A stretch of 64,000 nt of DNA from JAXMBN01 sp046349875 (GTDB lineage: Bacteria > Planctomycetota > Planctomycetia > Pirellulales > Pirellulaceae). Positions 1 to 9,701 of this stretch are shown piece after piece. Made by a program: the position numbers and the translations under genes. The stretch lies in contig JAXMBN010000029.1 in the NCBI GenBank assembly GCA_046349875.1, positions 12,224 to 76,223 on the forward strand, in the 5' to 3' direction. Position 1 is the first letter of the stretch. Each line of letters opens with the position of its first letter. Under the pieces are notes generated by a model. That model did no database searches. It was not told where the DNA came from and saw only the letters and a list, made by a program, of their open reading frames with translations.

Positions 1-258
1 TTTCCAACACTTCGGCGGACAACTCATGTCGCCACAGCGTTGTAACCTTCGATGGTGTTTGAAAGGATGGAATTGACGATTTGCGTCGCATGACCTGGAA
101 GCCCTGAACATAAGAGAACTTCCAAGCCTAGGTTACGCTTTTCGAGCGAGATGACATTCAGTCGGCGGAAACGACTGCTCTTGCCCAAACAATCGCTACA
201 ATCCGAAAATGCAGAAAGGGAAGACGAGGTCTGCCCTTCACGTGAACGGATCCTGATA

Positions 259-275
259 TGAGCCAATAAGGCTCA
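259..275 (-). terminator. Hairpin downstream of rplU
   Basis: A 6-bp perfect inverted repeat (TGAGCC / GGCTCA, 5-nt loop) lies 8 bases after the rplU stop codon. It has no following U-run, so it is only a possible weak terminator. The rest of 1-282 holds no gene I can support. rpmA (L27), which usually follows rplU, is not there. Confidence 0.35.
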
Positions 276-282
276 AACCGCA

Positions 283-597
283 CTACGCGTTAATTGCTTC
301 AATTTGAACGCGAGTGTAAAGCTGACGATGGCCTGTGCGGCGATCGTATTGCTTACGGCGGCGGAACTTCTGAATATAGATCTTGTCGCCTTTCTCAATG
401 CCAACGACTTTGGCGACAACAGTTGCACCTGCGACCGTTGGAGTGCCCAACTTAAGGCTGCCATCGCCACCTACGGCGAGGACCTTGTCGAAGGTTACCG
501 AATCGGTATCGGTTGCTGATTCGCGATAGTCGATATCGAGAATTTGCCCTTTTTCTACTCGATACTGGCGGCCACCGTCTGCAATAATCGCGTACAT
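283..597 (-). CDS. rplU: 50S ribosomal protein L21
   Basis: This 104-aa protein has the usual bacterial L21 length. It starts MYAIIADGGRQYRVEKGQ, the typical L21 N-terminus, and carries the conserved C-terminal signature KIYIQKFRRRKQYDRRTGHRQ (about residues 72-92). L21 binds 23S rRNA domains in the large subunit. The ATG at 597 is preceded by AGGT about 9 bases upstream. In most bacteria rplU is followed at once by rpmA (L27); here the next 282 bases contain no L27-like reading frame, so the pair is split or rpmA lies outside the window. It is divergent from the UvrD-like helicase gene, with a 181-bp shared upstream region. Confidence 0.97.
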   Translation of the reverse strand: MYAIIADGGRQYRVEKGQILDIDYRESATDTDSVTFDKVLAVGGDGSLKLGTPTVAGATVVAKVVGIEKGDKIYIQKFRRRKQYDRRTGHRQLYTRVQIEAINA

Positions 598-778
598 AAA
601 TCTCGACCTATAAGCCCAAAGGCTGGCTCTAGAAAACTTGCAAATCCCTTGAAATACTGCGGATGCGTCTCCGCCCCTCGGTTAGGAGGGAATTCGGAAT
701 TTTAGCCACGGAACATGAGTTCGTCGAGTGCAAATCAGGCCTTTTCGATCTCGAGAGTCGAGGTAGGATGCTTCGACG

Positions 779-2821
779 ATGTCAGACAAACTGAACCCCC
801 CACAACAGCACGCAGTACAGACCCTGAGCGGCCCTTTGCTGGTTCTGGCAGGCGCCGGAACAGGCAAAACCCGGGTGGTCACTTTTCGTGTGGCGAACCT
901 CATTCGGCACGGTACGCGTCCAGATCGCATTTTGGCGGTGACCTTTACCAACAAGGCTGCCCACGAAATGCAGGAGCGAATTGGGGCCCAGATCGGTGTG
1001 AAAAAAGCTCGTCGGGGCGAGCCCCCCCAACCGAAGCCCCTTATTGGCACGTTTCACTCCATCTGTGTTGGGATTTTGCGACGCCATTCGCGAACGCTGG
1101 GCTTCCCCGAAAAGTTTGCGATTTACGACCGCGGCGACCAGGAAAGCCTCGCCCGTGGTGTGCTTCGGGAATTGCGACTTCACGACACGATGCTCAAACC
1201 AAGTGAGTTTCTGTCGATTGTGGGTCGGTGGAAGAATTCAGGGGTCAAACCAGAAAACGCGATCGAAGTCGCCAAGACCGACAAAGAGCATATGTCGGCC
1301 AGTGGCTACCGGCGCTACCAAAAAGCACTCAAGCTCTCCGGTGCATTCGACTTTGACGACTTGCTTCTATTCACTGAACATCTCCTTCTTGATCACGAGC
1401 CTATCCGAAAACAAGAGGCGGGGCGTTTCGACCACATTTTAGTGGATGAATACCAAGATACGAATGGATCGCAGTATCGCATCATCAAAGCCCTTGCATC
1501 CGACCATCGCAATCTGTGCGTGGTAGGAGACGATGATCAATCGATCTATGCTTGGCGTGGTGCCGAGGTCACTCACATTCTCAATTTCAAACGCGACTGG
1601 CCAGAGGCCGTGGTCGTCAAGCTTGAATCCAATTATCGATCAACGGCTGCCGTTCTCGATATCGCCAACAGACTCATTGCATTCAACCGTCATCGCCACG
1701 ACAAAGTATTGAGGCCAGCTCGCCCCGGCGGTACACCTCCGCGGGTGCTTCAGTTTGAAGATGAAACAGCAGAAGCCGAAGGTGTTGCCAACGAGATATT
1801 GCGTCGCCTCGAAAATGAAAAACAGTTGGCACCCAAAGACTTTGCGATTTTGTTTCGAACGAACGAACAGCCTCGGGCATTCGAAACGGCATTGCGCAAA
1901 GTCAAACTGCCCTACACGTTGACCGGGGCGCAATCCTTCTTCGATCGCAAAGAAGTACGTGACGTGCTTTCCTATTTGCGCATCATCGATGCACCGCAAG
2001 ACGAGATTGCTCTTCTTCGCATCATTAATACTCCGCCGCGAGGTCTCGGCGCCAAAAGCGTGGAAACGCTCATGAATAGTGCCGTATCCTCCGGCAAGCC
2101 TCTTTGGGACATTCTGCAGGACCGCAAACAACTTTCGGGCCTTCCGATTCCAGCTCAGCGAGGTCTCCAGCAATTGCTTGAGATGTTCTCAGGTCTCAAG
2201 CAAAAGGCCGAACAGGGTTCGCTCGTCGACATGGCAAGAGATCTTCTTTCCCAAACGCGATATCTCGATGAGATATCGCGTATTTACGATATTCCTGAAG
2301 AACAAGAAATGCGGTTGGCCACGGTCGAAGAAACAATCAATGCGATTGCGGCCTACGAGTCAGAAACGGATACCCCTTCCCTATCCGGATTTTTGCAAAG
2401 CGTGGCGTTGGAAGGAAAGGAATTTGGGTCCCCCAAAGAAAAGCAGCTCCAACGAAACGCGATATCGTTGATGACATTCCATTCTGCCAAGGGCCTGGAG
2501 TTCCCGATCGTATATATGGTTGGGATGGAGGAAGGAATTCTTCCGCATCGTCGAAGCGTTGAAGATAGTGGCGAAGCCGTCGATGAAGAACGACGCTTGT
2601 GTTATGTAGGCATCACCCGCGCACAGGATGAACTGACTCTTTCGTTGCCGTTGACGCGATTTAAGTGGGGTAAGCCTCGCCCGACTTTTGCGAGTCGCTT
2701 CTTGTATGAGATGACAGGCCAGGCGGACAATCCCAACTGCCAGCGGGCCATTGAAGGGGCACGCAAAGAAAACCGCCAATCAAAATCCAGGCCATCCTCC
2801 AAGCCCAAGAAAAAAACCTAA
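779..2821 (+). CDS. UvrD/PcrA/Rep-type superfamily 1 DNA helicase
   Basis: A 680-aa SF1A ATP-dependent 3'-5' DNA helicase, expected to act in repair and replication-fork maintenance. Visible motifs in order: LNPPQQHAV N-terminal motif (residues 5-13), Walker A AGAGTGKT (24-31), TFTNKAAHEMQERI (motif Ia, near 60), Walker B VDEYQDTN (near 222), GDDDQSIYAWRGAE (motif III, near 250), SNYRST (motif IV), TFHSAKGLEFPIVY (motif V region, near 563) and YVGITRAQDEL (motif VI, near 608). The C-terminal tail is short and basic. The length suits PcrA/Rep better than RecB. The ATG at 779 has an AGGA-type ribosome-binding site about 10 bases upstream. It is monocistronic as far as visible and convergent with giant gene 1. 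Whether it is the PcrA or the Rep orthologue cannot be told from motifs alone. Confidence 0.95.
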   Translation: MSDKLNPPQQHAVQTLSGPLLVLAGAGTGKTRVVTFRVANLIRHGTRPDRILAVTFTNKAAHEMQERIGAQIGVKKARRGEPPQPKPLIGTFHSICVGILRRHSRTLGFPEKFAIYDRGDQESLARGVLRELRLHDTMLKPSEFLSIVGRWKNSGVKPENAIEVAKTDKEHMSASGYRRYQKALKLSGAFDFDDLLLFTEHLLLDHEPIRKQEAGRFDHILVDEYQDTNGSQYRIIKALASDHRNLCVVGDDDQSIYAWRGAEVTHILNFKRDWPEAVVVKLESNYRSTAAVLDIANRLIAFNRHRHDKVLRPARPGGTPPRVLQFEDETAEAEGVANEILRRLENEKQLAPKDFAILFRTNEQPRAFETALRKVKLPYTLTGAQSFFDRKEVRDVLSYLRIIDAPQDEIALLRIINTPPRGLGAKSVETLMNSAVSSGKPLWDILQDRKQLSGLPIPAQRGLQQLLEMFSGLKQKAEQGSLVDMARDLLSQTRYLDEISRIYDIPEEQEMRLATVEETINAIAAYESETDTPSLSGFLQSVALEGKEFGSPKEKQLQRNAISLMTFHSAKGLEFPIVYMVGMEEGILPHRRSVEDSGEAVDEERRLCYVGITRAQDELTLSLPLTRFKWGKPRPTFASRFLYEMTGQADNPNCQRAIEGARKENRQSKSRPSSKPKKKT

Positions 2822-2848
2822 CGTACTTCTTTGCCTTCAACCACAAGA

Positions 2849-2866
2849 TGCCAATCGTGATTGGCA
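2849..2866 (+). terminator. Hairpin after the helicase gene
   Basis: A near-perfect palindrome (TGCCAATC / GATTGGCA) begins 28 bases after the helicase stop codon and is followed by ACTTTG. The U-run is poor, so it may be a weak terminator for the plus-strand gene. Confidence 0.35.
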
Positions 2867-2883
2867 CTTTGCGTATCTCCAAC

Positions 2884-2919
2884 AAAAAAGCCTGGTCAAC
2901 GTTGCCGATGCCAGGCTTT
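2884..2919 (-). terminator. Rho-independent terminator of giant gene 1
   Basis: Read on the minus strand, a 9-bp stem (AAAGCCTGG / CCAGGCTTT, 15-nt loop) runs straight into a six-T tract. It begins 27 bases after the giant gene 1 stop codon at 2946. Confidence 0.75.
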
Positions 2920-2945
2920 GGAGAATTCTATCGAAAGAATGACGC

Positions 2946-5900
2946 CTATCTTAGAAGGTCATCCAGTCCGCTTCCGAACACATCATCCTCTCCTTCGCGG
3001 TCGAACCCATTCCAAGACAGAGCATGGAGCACATCTTCGAGAGATTCTTGCGAATGATCCACTCCCTCGAGTTGTCCGTCTCGATAGGAAGCCGCGGCGG
3101 GCACCGTTGCAACGCGTCGCGAGGACATCTCGAGAATCGCATCAGCAAGGAGAGCCTGCGTTTCTCGCATGATCATCGGCCCTACGGCAGCGATCATATC
3201 CATTTCGTTGGCTACACCCACCAACTGTGATTCCCCTTGTTCACCTTCCCCAGATCCATTTAGGTTGAGGTAGTTGATGACGGTGAGGGCATCGAATGGA
3301 GCCACAACATTGTCACCGTTGACGTCAATAAATGGAGGTGGAATGAAGGTTGAGGAATCCAGTGGTCGACTTCCTCGAAGGTTAAGATCATTGATGATCA
3401 ACAACGCATCGATTGGAGACACAAATCCGTCAGCATTCACGTCAAGATTGTTGACGGTGTTCTGATAGATCGCATTGGAAACGAGTACCGTTACGGTAGC
3501 TACATTGCTGATAGCTCCCTTATTGTCGGCAACGGTGTAAGAGAATGTCACCGTACCTGAGAATCCACTAGGGGGCGTGTAGGTCACCAAGCCATTGGTG
3601 GCAACACTCGTGGAACCTGTGGATGCAGGAACAACGATCTGAACGGTCGATGGATCTAGCGAGCCATCGGAATCGACGTCATTACGCAGTACGTTGATGA
3701 CAACCGATTGATCCTTTCGAGTCGTAATTGAATCATTGGATGCCAATGGTGCTGCGTTGGTATCAACCGAAACCGTAGCTTCGTTCGAGATCAAACCTAG
3801 GCTGTCGCGAACGCGATAGCTGAACGAATCCGCACCGCGGAATCCCGTTCGAGGCGTGTATTCGATCCGTCCTGTTTGCAACACGCGGACAGTACCGTTG
3901 ATCGGAAGATTGCCGATTTCGATCGTACGTGCATCGATCGGTGAATCCACGTCCGTATCGTTGCTCAACACTGCGAGCAACGTGGCTTGGTTGACACCGA
4001 TTGGGAACGAGTCATTCACGGCAACCGGAGCATCATTGATGCCAGAGACCGCAACGCTCACCGTTACCACTTCGCTTTCGGCCCCAGCGGCATCACGAAC
4101 GCGATAGGTAAATTGGTCGATGACACTCTGGCCGCCAACCAATTGTTGAATCGCATTGACCCCGCGAGGATCGTAGCTGATGGATCCATCTGCATTCACG
4201 GTCACCGCAGCACCCAATGTGCTTGTTGCACTGACACGCACCGCGGAAAGGGTGTCCACTGGCAAATCGATGTCGGAATCATTGGCGAGAATGCCAGGTG
4301 CCGAAATCGTTAGAAGCGTATCTTCGTTGGTTGCGTACGAGTCCGAATTTCCAAACGGTGCATCGTTGGTTGGATTGATGGTCAGCGTAAAGGTACGCGT
4401 CGCCGAAGTGTTCTGGTTCAATCCGTCTCCAGCTCCACTATCACGAGCGACGACGGTTACCGTTGTCACACCAAAAGCATTCGGAGCCGGTGTGAACTGC
4501 AACTGTCCTGTTCGTGAAATGGTCGGCTGAACCGAGAAGAGAGATGGCGACGATGGCGTTACAATGAAATCAACCGTTTGCGAAGCTTCATCATTGGCCG
4601 TTGCCGGCGATCCGAGAATGCCCGCTGCCGGTGCAATTCCGGTGGCCCAAGCGATGACCTGAGGTCCACCATCTTCATTGGCCGAGACGTTGCCGCCTGC
4701 CGTGAAGACCGGTGCATCGTTGACCGCAGCGATCGATACCGTCAAGAATGCAGTCGATGAACGATTGTTGTTTGGCGCCACACCGCTTCCGGAGTCTACT
4801 GCCGTCACTGCAATAATGGCTTGACCATTGGCATTTGGTGCAGGAGTGAAACTCAGTACGCCGTTCGCATCGATCGATGGTCCTTGCGAGAACAATTCAG
4901 GACGATCAGGAATGAGTTCGAACGAAACGGTCTGCGCGTTTGGTCCCGAAATTTCATCGAGAGCCGCTGGTGGACCTGCCAGAATATTGGAAGCCCACGG
5001 TGTGGTGACCAATCCCGAATCTTCGAATGTGAAGACCTGAGGTGCTCCAACGGTAAACTGAGGCCGATCGTTGACTCCCGCGACATTCACCGTGATCGTT
5101 CCCGTGGCACTTCGTGCTGGAGAACCGTTGTCGGTTACCACATAGCGGAAGATGTCTGCATTAGCCATGTTCAACGGAGGCGTATACCGGAACGAAACGA
5201 TTTGCGATCCGCTAAACACTGGAACAATGACACCACCTCGGTCCGATGTTCTCTGAACCTGCGATATGAACAGGCTCTGACCTGCTTCATCGGCTGGTCC
5301 TGGAAGATCGCCGACTAACACGTCCGATGCTTGAATATCGATCGAAGTATCTTCCACCCCTGGAATCACAAACGAATCTGGGATCGGCGAATCATTGACC
5401 GGCAGCACGTTCACCGAGAACGATTTGGTAATCGATCGGTTATTGTGTGGAAGTGGCGATGCAACGCCATTATCCACCAAGTACACCTGCACGCCAAAGT
5501 CCATCAATGTTGTCGGAGTCGTTCGCGTATCCTTGTTGACGTTGAGAGCCGTCTTAAAGGACAACGTTCCATCCGCCAAAATGGTCGGTTGAATCTCGAA
5601 GGCATTCGGATCGTTTGCGACTGCAACGAATGTCACTTCCTGAGTGCTTTCGTCATCCGCACCGAGCGGGCCACGAAGAACGTTGGTTGCAAAGCCCGTG
5701 ATCGAGACCACGCCTTGATCTTCATTGCTGGTGATCGATGCAGGGATGTTGAACAGCGGAGCATCGTTGATCGGATTGATCGTCAAAGTGATCGTCAATT
5801 CCGACGAGATGTTCGAGTTCGGTGCTGGGCTCGATGCACCGGAATCCTGCAATCGAATGGTGACCGTTGCACGTCCATTCTTGTTCGGAGCGGTCTTGAA

Positions 5901-8900
5901 GATCAACGTTCCATTAGCGTCGACCGAAGGTTGCTGCGAGAACAACTCTGGAGCATTCGTCGAAACCAAGAAGGTCGGAAGCTGATTCGGTTGCTGTTCG
6001 TCAACTGCCGTCAATGGTCCCATCAAAATGTCAGTGACGAAGTTCGGGAAACTCGACTGAGGAATTCCCAAGAACTCTTCGCGATCTTCATCGATGGTCA
6101 ACTGACGGACAGGAATCGTGAACAGTGGAGCATCGTTAATAGGTGCTACATTGATGGTGAAGGTCTTCACGATCGAGCGGTTGACGTGAGGCACACCTGG
6201 GGTTGCTGTTGGGCCATCATCAGTCAAAAAGACCGTCACTGGCAGCGAACCATTCACATCCACGGCCGTTCGGAATTGCAATGTTCCATCCGCGGCAATC
6301 GAAGGCTGCAATGCGAACTTGGTCGGATCGGCAGCCGTTACCGTTACCGTAAAGGTTTGTCCATTTTCGTCGGTCGACGTCGTCGTACCAGGACGTAAAT
6401 TGGTTGCAAAGTTCACAACGCGGACCACACCTTGATCTTCCGTTGCCAATTGCGTTGTTGGTAGATCAAATTCGGGTGCGTCGTTCACGGAAGTTACATT
6501 GATGGTGAACGTTCTACGGGCCGAAAGCAAGCTGTCGGCTAGATTCAGTCGTTCTCGGTCTTGCAATTGAACGACAACCACGGACTGGCCGTTCTGGTCC
6601 TTTGCCGTAACAAAGGTCAAGTTGCCCGAAGGGCTGATCGCTGGTTGGGTTGCGAACAAGGTCGAGTTCGTCACGGAAATGACATTGAACTGGAGATCTT
6701 GATTCAATGGCTCATCCAAAGCCGTTGTAGGACCATGAACAATTCCGGTCGCAAATCCAGCGAACGTCGTCGGGGTCAACCCCGTTTCGATCTCGTTGTC
6801 TTCAAGCACCGTGATCGAAGTCACAGGGATCGCAAAATCTGGAGCGTCGTTGATATGCTGGGCAACGATGCTGAAGGTTTGCACGGCTGACCTGTTGACG
6901 TCATTGCCACCTTGCGCAACAGGACCGTTCGGTCCGCTGTCTTGGAGGACGACTTGAACCGTGAGATCCTTGAACCGGCTATTGACATCCGTAGCAAGTT
7001 CGTAGGTCAACACACCGGTTGGGCTAATCGCTGGCAATGTTCGGAAGGCCGATGGGTCAACTGGCGTCACCACAAAGATGAGCGTTTGACTAGCTTCATC
7101 ATCCGACGTTGTCGTTCCTGGCCGAATGTTGGTCGCAAAGTTCGGTACAGCGACCGGACCGGCGTCTTCATTCACGCTTGGGAACACATTGGGAAGAGTG
7201 AACTCTGGCGCGTCGTTGCGAGGACTTACATCAATCGTGAACGTTTGCGGTGCCGAATCATCATCGTTTGGTGGATTATGTGCACCATAAACGGGAAGGG
7301 TTCGACCATTGTCAACTCCAATCACCTCAACGCGAAGGTTTGCACCGGAAATTGGGCGATTGTTATTGTTGACGTCCGCCGCGAGTTGATATCGCAATGT
7401 TGCAGTACCATTGCCGTTGTTGGTAAGGGTTGGCTGAATTGCGAACAAGCTTGGATCCAAGGCCCGAACATTAAAGGTCACGACTTGGTTGTCGATCAAT
7501 ACTTCATCGGTAGCCGTCGAAGCACCCGGAAGAATTCCGGTAGCAAACGTTACGACGACTATATTGCCGGCATCTTCCCAAGTGGTTGTTGTGTTCGGAA
7601 TCGTGAAGACTGGGGCGTCATTGATCGATGTAGCTACGATGCTAAACGATTGAGTCGCAGAACGATTCACATGGCCGCCACCATTGAGTCCATCGTCTTG
7701 TAGGTAGACGTCGACTGTCAGATCGCGATTTCGGCTGTTAACATCCGTTGCCAATTCGTAAGTCAAGACACCGGTACGGCTGATGGCTGGAAGAGTTCGA
7801 AACGCCGAAGGATCTCGCGCTGTAACGAAGAAATCAACCGTTTGCGAGGCTTCGTCATTGGCATCAACCGGGCCTGGACGGATGCCAGTTGCAAATCCCG
7901 AAACCGTTTGTGGGCCACCGTCTTCGATTGACGTTGGATTCACATTCGGAATCGTGAACTCAGGTGCATCATTACGTGGCGAAACGTCGATCAAGAACGT
8001 CTTAGGATCGGACGTATCATCGTTTGGAGGATTATGAGCCCCGTACCGAGCATAGGTTCGTCCATTATCGATCGCAATGACTTCGATACGAAGATCTGCA
8101 CCTGTCACCGGTCGATTGAAGTTATTGACGTTTGGTGCCAGTTTGTAGGTCAAGCGAGCCGTACCATCACCATTGTTGGTGATCGCAGGTTGAGTTGCAA
8201 ACAAGGTTGGGTCCAGTGCTCGCACTTGGAACGAAACCACTTGATTGTCTACTGTGACTTCATCCGTTGCTAGCGCTGGTCCTGGCAGAATACCAGTGAC
8301 CAAGGTCACCACCGTCACATCTCCCGAATCTTCTTCAGTCGAAGTCGAAACAGGAACCGCGAAAATAGGAGCATCGTTGATGGCAGCTGCCACGATGCTG
8401 AAGGTTTGAGTGATCGAGGTATTGAAGTGACCGCCACCGGTTGGAGTTCCATTGTCGATCGCGAAAACCGTTACGGTCAGATCTTTGAAGGAGCTGTTGA
8501 CCTCCGCAGCCAATTCGTACGTCAATGTTCCATTCGGCGAAATCGCAGGCAGAGTACGGAACGCAGTTGGATCAACCGCAGTCACGGTGAAGACAACCGT
8601 CTGATCAATGGTTTCGTCGTCCGACGTGGTGGTACCAGGTCGAATAGGTGATAAGAATCCAGTGATGGTTTGTGGTCCGGCATCTTCAATGACAGATGGC
8701 CGATCGTTTGGAATTCCAAATTCGGGAGCATCGTTTCGAGGGGCAACCGAAATGGTAAAGGTTTGCGGATCCGCTTCATCGTCATGCGGTGGGTTGTGAG
8801 CACCGTAGGCTGGTAGCGTTCGAGCATTATCGACTGCGATGACTTCGATGCGGAAGTCGGCACCCGATCGCGGACGATTGATATCGTTGACATCTGCAGC

Positions 8901-9701
8901 CAAGCGATAGGTCAACGTAGCCGTACCATTCAGGTTGTTGGTCAACGCTGGTTGTACCGCAAACAAAGATGGATCCAGTGCGCGAACGCGGAACGAAACC
9001 ACCTGGGCATCAACTGTTACTTCGTCACTTGCAAGCGCTGGGCCTGGAAGAATACCCGTAACAAAGCTTGGTACAGACACATTGCCCGAATCTTCGAATG
9101 TCGAAGTGGTCGTCGGCATCGTGTAAACCGGTGCATCATTGATGAAGGCCAAATTCACCGTCAAGGTGCTCGACGATTGCAACGGTCCTGGAGGCAATGG
9201 ACCACCACCAGGTGCTCCACCATCATCACCACCGGCGGTTCCACCATCCTGAATCGTCAGTTTGAGAAGAATCGGTCCGTTGATGCGATTGTTGTAGTGC
9301 GTTGGAGGTGTGTATTGTAGTTCATCGTTCACGACTGCAACGCTTTCACCAGGCAACAACCCGCGTGTTGCCCCTGATGGAAGAATGACCTGAGCGTTGA
9401 TCAACGTCAATGTTTGTCCAGCTTCATTGGTAAAGGCTGGAGTACCAAATGGAGCGCGATAATCGTTGGCCCAGAAGGTCGAACCAGGCAATCGAACAAC
9501 TTCATCCTCGAGAATGTTGAGGGTATCATCATTCGCGACAGGGGTATCGTTGACCGGATAGACGGTGAGTGTGACCGTCACCGGCGTGTTGCTGATCATG
9601 CGACCATCGTACGCGTTGTAAACGAAATAATCCGTTCCGAAGAAGTCGGGATCCGAATCGTACACGAAAGCTTCCGTTGGCGTTGAGCACCAACGTTCCA
9701 A
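2946..9701 (-). CDS. Giant multidomain secreted protein 1, 3' part (frameshifted gene)
   Basis: This is the continuation of the gene starting at 23688. The first codons of this frame (9671-9701) are an artefact of the shift; real coding resumes at FVYDSDPDFFGTDYF, which completes the ANGSF of the upstream frame. It contains about a dozen tandem cadherin/Ig-like domains, most opening with NDAP and an acidic EDxG motif. Two alternating domain types form a roughly 252-253-residue unit seen three times. Then come three shorter Ig-like domains with the YTPxxGFxGxxxFxYxVxD signature, and a dockerin type I pair (DVNADGFVSPIDALLIINDLN and DVNGDNVVAPFDALTVINYLN, about 3240-3460). The final roughly 100 residues are acidic, beginning GEGEQGESQLVG. 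No cohesin partner is seen. The lack of any signal sequence or sensible start argues against a separate gene. Confidence 0.85.
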   Translation of the reverse strand: MERWCSTPTEAFVYDSDPDFFGTDYFVYNAYDGRMISNTPVTVTLTVYPVNDTPVANDDTLNILEDEVVRLPGSTFWANDYRAPFGTPAFTNEAGQTLTLINAQVILPSGATRGLLPGESVAVVNDELQYTPPTHYNNRINGPILLKLTIQDGGTAGGDDGGAPGGGPLPPGPLQSSSTLTVNLAFINDAPVYTMPTTTSTFEDSGNVSVPSFVTGILPGPALASDEVTVDAQVVSFRVRALDPSLFAVQPALTNNLNGTATLTYRLAADVNDINRPRSGADFRIEVIAVDNARTLPAYGAHNPPHDDEADPQTFTISVAPRNDAPEFGIPNDRPSVIEDAGPQTITGFLSPIRPGTTTSDDETIDQTVVFTVTAVDPTAFRTLPAISPNGTLTYELAAEVNSSFKDLTVTVFAIDNGTPTGGGHFNTSITQTFSIVAAAINDAPIFAVPVSTSTEEDSGDVTVVTLVTGILPGPALATDEVTVDNQVVSFQVRALDPTLFATQPAITNNGDGTARLTYKLAPNVNNFNRPVTGADLRIEVIAIDNGRTYARYGAHNPPNDDTSDPKTFLIDVSPRNDAPEFTIPNVNPTSIEDGGPQTVSGFATGIRPGPVDANDEASQTVDFFVTARDPSAFRTLPAISRTGVLTYELATDVNSRNRDLTVDVYLQDDGLNGGGHVNRSATQSFSIVATSINDAPVFTIPNTTTTWEDAGNIVVVTFATGILPGASTATDEVLIDNQVVTFNVRALDPSLFAIQPTLTNNGNGTATLRYQLAADVNNNNRPISGANLRVEVIGVDNGRTLPVYGAHNPPNDDDSAPQTFTIDVSPRNDAPEFTLPNVFPSVNEDAGPVAVPNFATNIRPGTTTSDDEASQTLIFVVTPVDPSAFRTLPAISPTGVLTYELATDVNSRFKDLTVQVVLQDSGPNGPVAQGGNDVNRSAVQTFSIVAQHINDAPDFAIPVTSITVLEDNEIETGLTPTTFAGFATGIVHGPTTALDEPLNQDLQFNVISVTNSTLFATQPAISPSGNLTFVTAKDQNGQSVVVVQLQDRERLNLADSLLSARRTFTINVTSVNDAPEFDLPTTQLATEDQGVVRVVNFATNLRPGTTTSTDENGQTFTVTVTAADPTKFALQPSIAADGTLQFRTAVDVNGSLPVTVFLTDDGPTATPGVPHVNRSIVKTFTINVAPINDAPLFTIPVRQLTIDEDREEFLGIPQSSFPNFVTDILMGPLTAVDEQQPNQLPTFLVSTNAPELFSQQPSVDANGTLIFKTAPNKNGRATVTIRLQDSGASSPAPNSNISSELTITLTINPINDAPLFNIPASITSNEDQGVVSITGFATNVLRGPLGADDESTQEVTFVAVANDPNAFEIQPTILADGTLSFKTALNVNKDTRTTPTTLMDFGVQVYLVDNGVASPLPHNNRSITKSFSVNVLPVNDSPIPDSFVIPGVEDTSIDIQASDVLVGDLPGPADEAGQSLFISQVQRTSDRGGVIVPVFSGSQIVSFRYTPPLNMANADIFRYVVTDNGSPARSATGTITVNVAGVNDRPQFTVGAPQVFTFEDSGLVTTPWASNILAGPPAALDEISGPNAQTVSFELIPDRPELFSQGPSIDANGVLSFTPAPNANGQAIIAVTAVDSGSGVAPNNNRSSTAFLTVSIAAVNDAPVFTAGGNVSANEDGGPQVIAWATGIAPAAGILGSPATANDEASQTVDFIVTPSSPSLFSVQPTISRTGQLQFTPAPNAFGVTTVTVVARDSGAGDGLNQNTSATRTFTLTINPTNDAPFGNSDSYATNEDTLLTISAPGILANDSDIDLPVDTLSAVRVSATSTLGAAVTVNADGSISYDPRGVNAIQQLVGGQSVIDQFTYRVRDAAGAESEVVTVSVAVSGINDAPVAVNDSFPIGVNQATLLAVLSNDTDVDSPIDARTIEIGNLPINGTVRVLQTGRIEYTPRTGFRGADSFSYRVRDSLGLISNEATVSVDTNAAPLASNDSITTRKDQSVVINVLRNDVDSDGSLDPSTVQIVVPASTGSTSVATNGLVTYTPPSGFSGTVTFSYTVADNKGAISNVATVTVLVSNAIYQNTVNNLDVNADGFVSPIDALLIINDLNLRGSRPLDSSTFIPPPFIDVNGDNVVAPFDALTVINYLNLNGSGEGEQGESQLVGVANEMDMIAAVGPMIMRETQALLADAILEMSSRRVATVPAAASYRDGQLEGVDHSQESLEDVLHALSWNGFDREGEDDVFGSGLDDLLR

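Noticed and set aside
24..266. 80-codon minus-strand frame after rplU
   Set aside because: It begins at a TTG inside the hairpin, has no L27 motif and no ribosome-binding site.
3480..9560. Repeats in giant 1 as a CRISPR array or minisatellite
   Set aside because: The periodicity is of about 380 and 756 bp, in frame, and encodes tandem protein domains.
9529..9701. Two separate overlapping giant genes
   Set aside because: The overlap is 173 bases of mutually out-of-frame nonsense. Domain continuity and the one-base excess show a single frameshifted gene.
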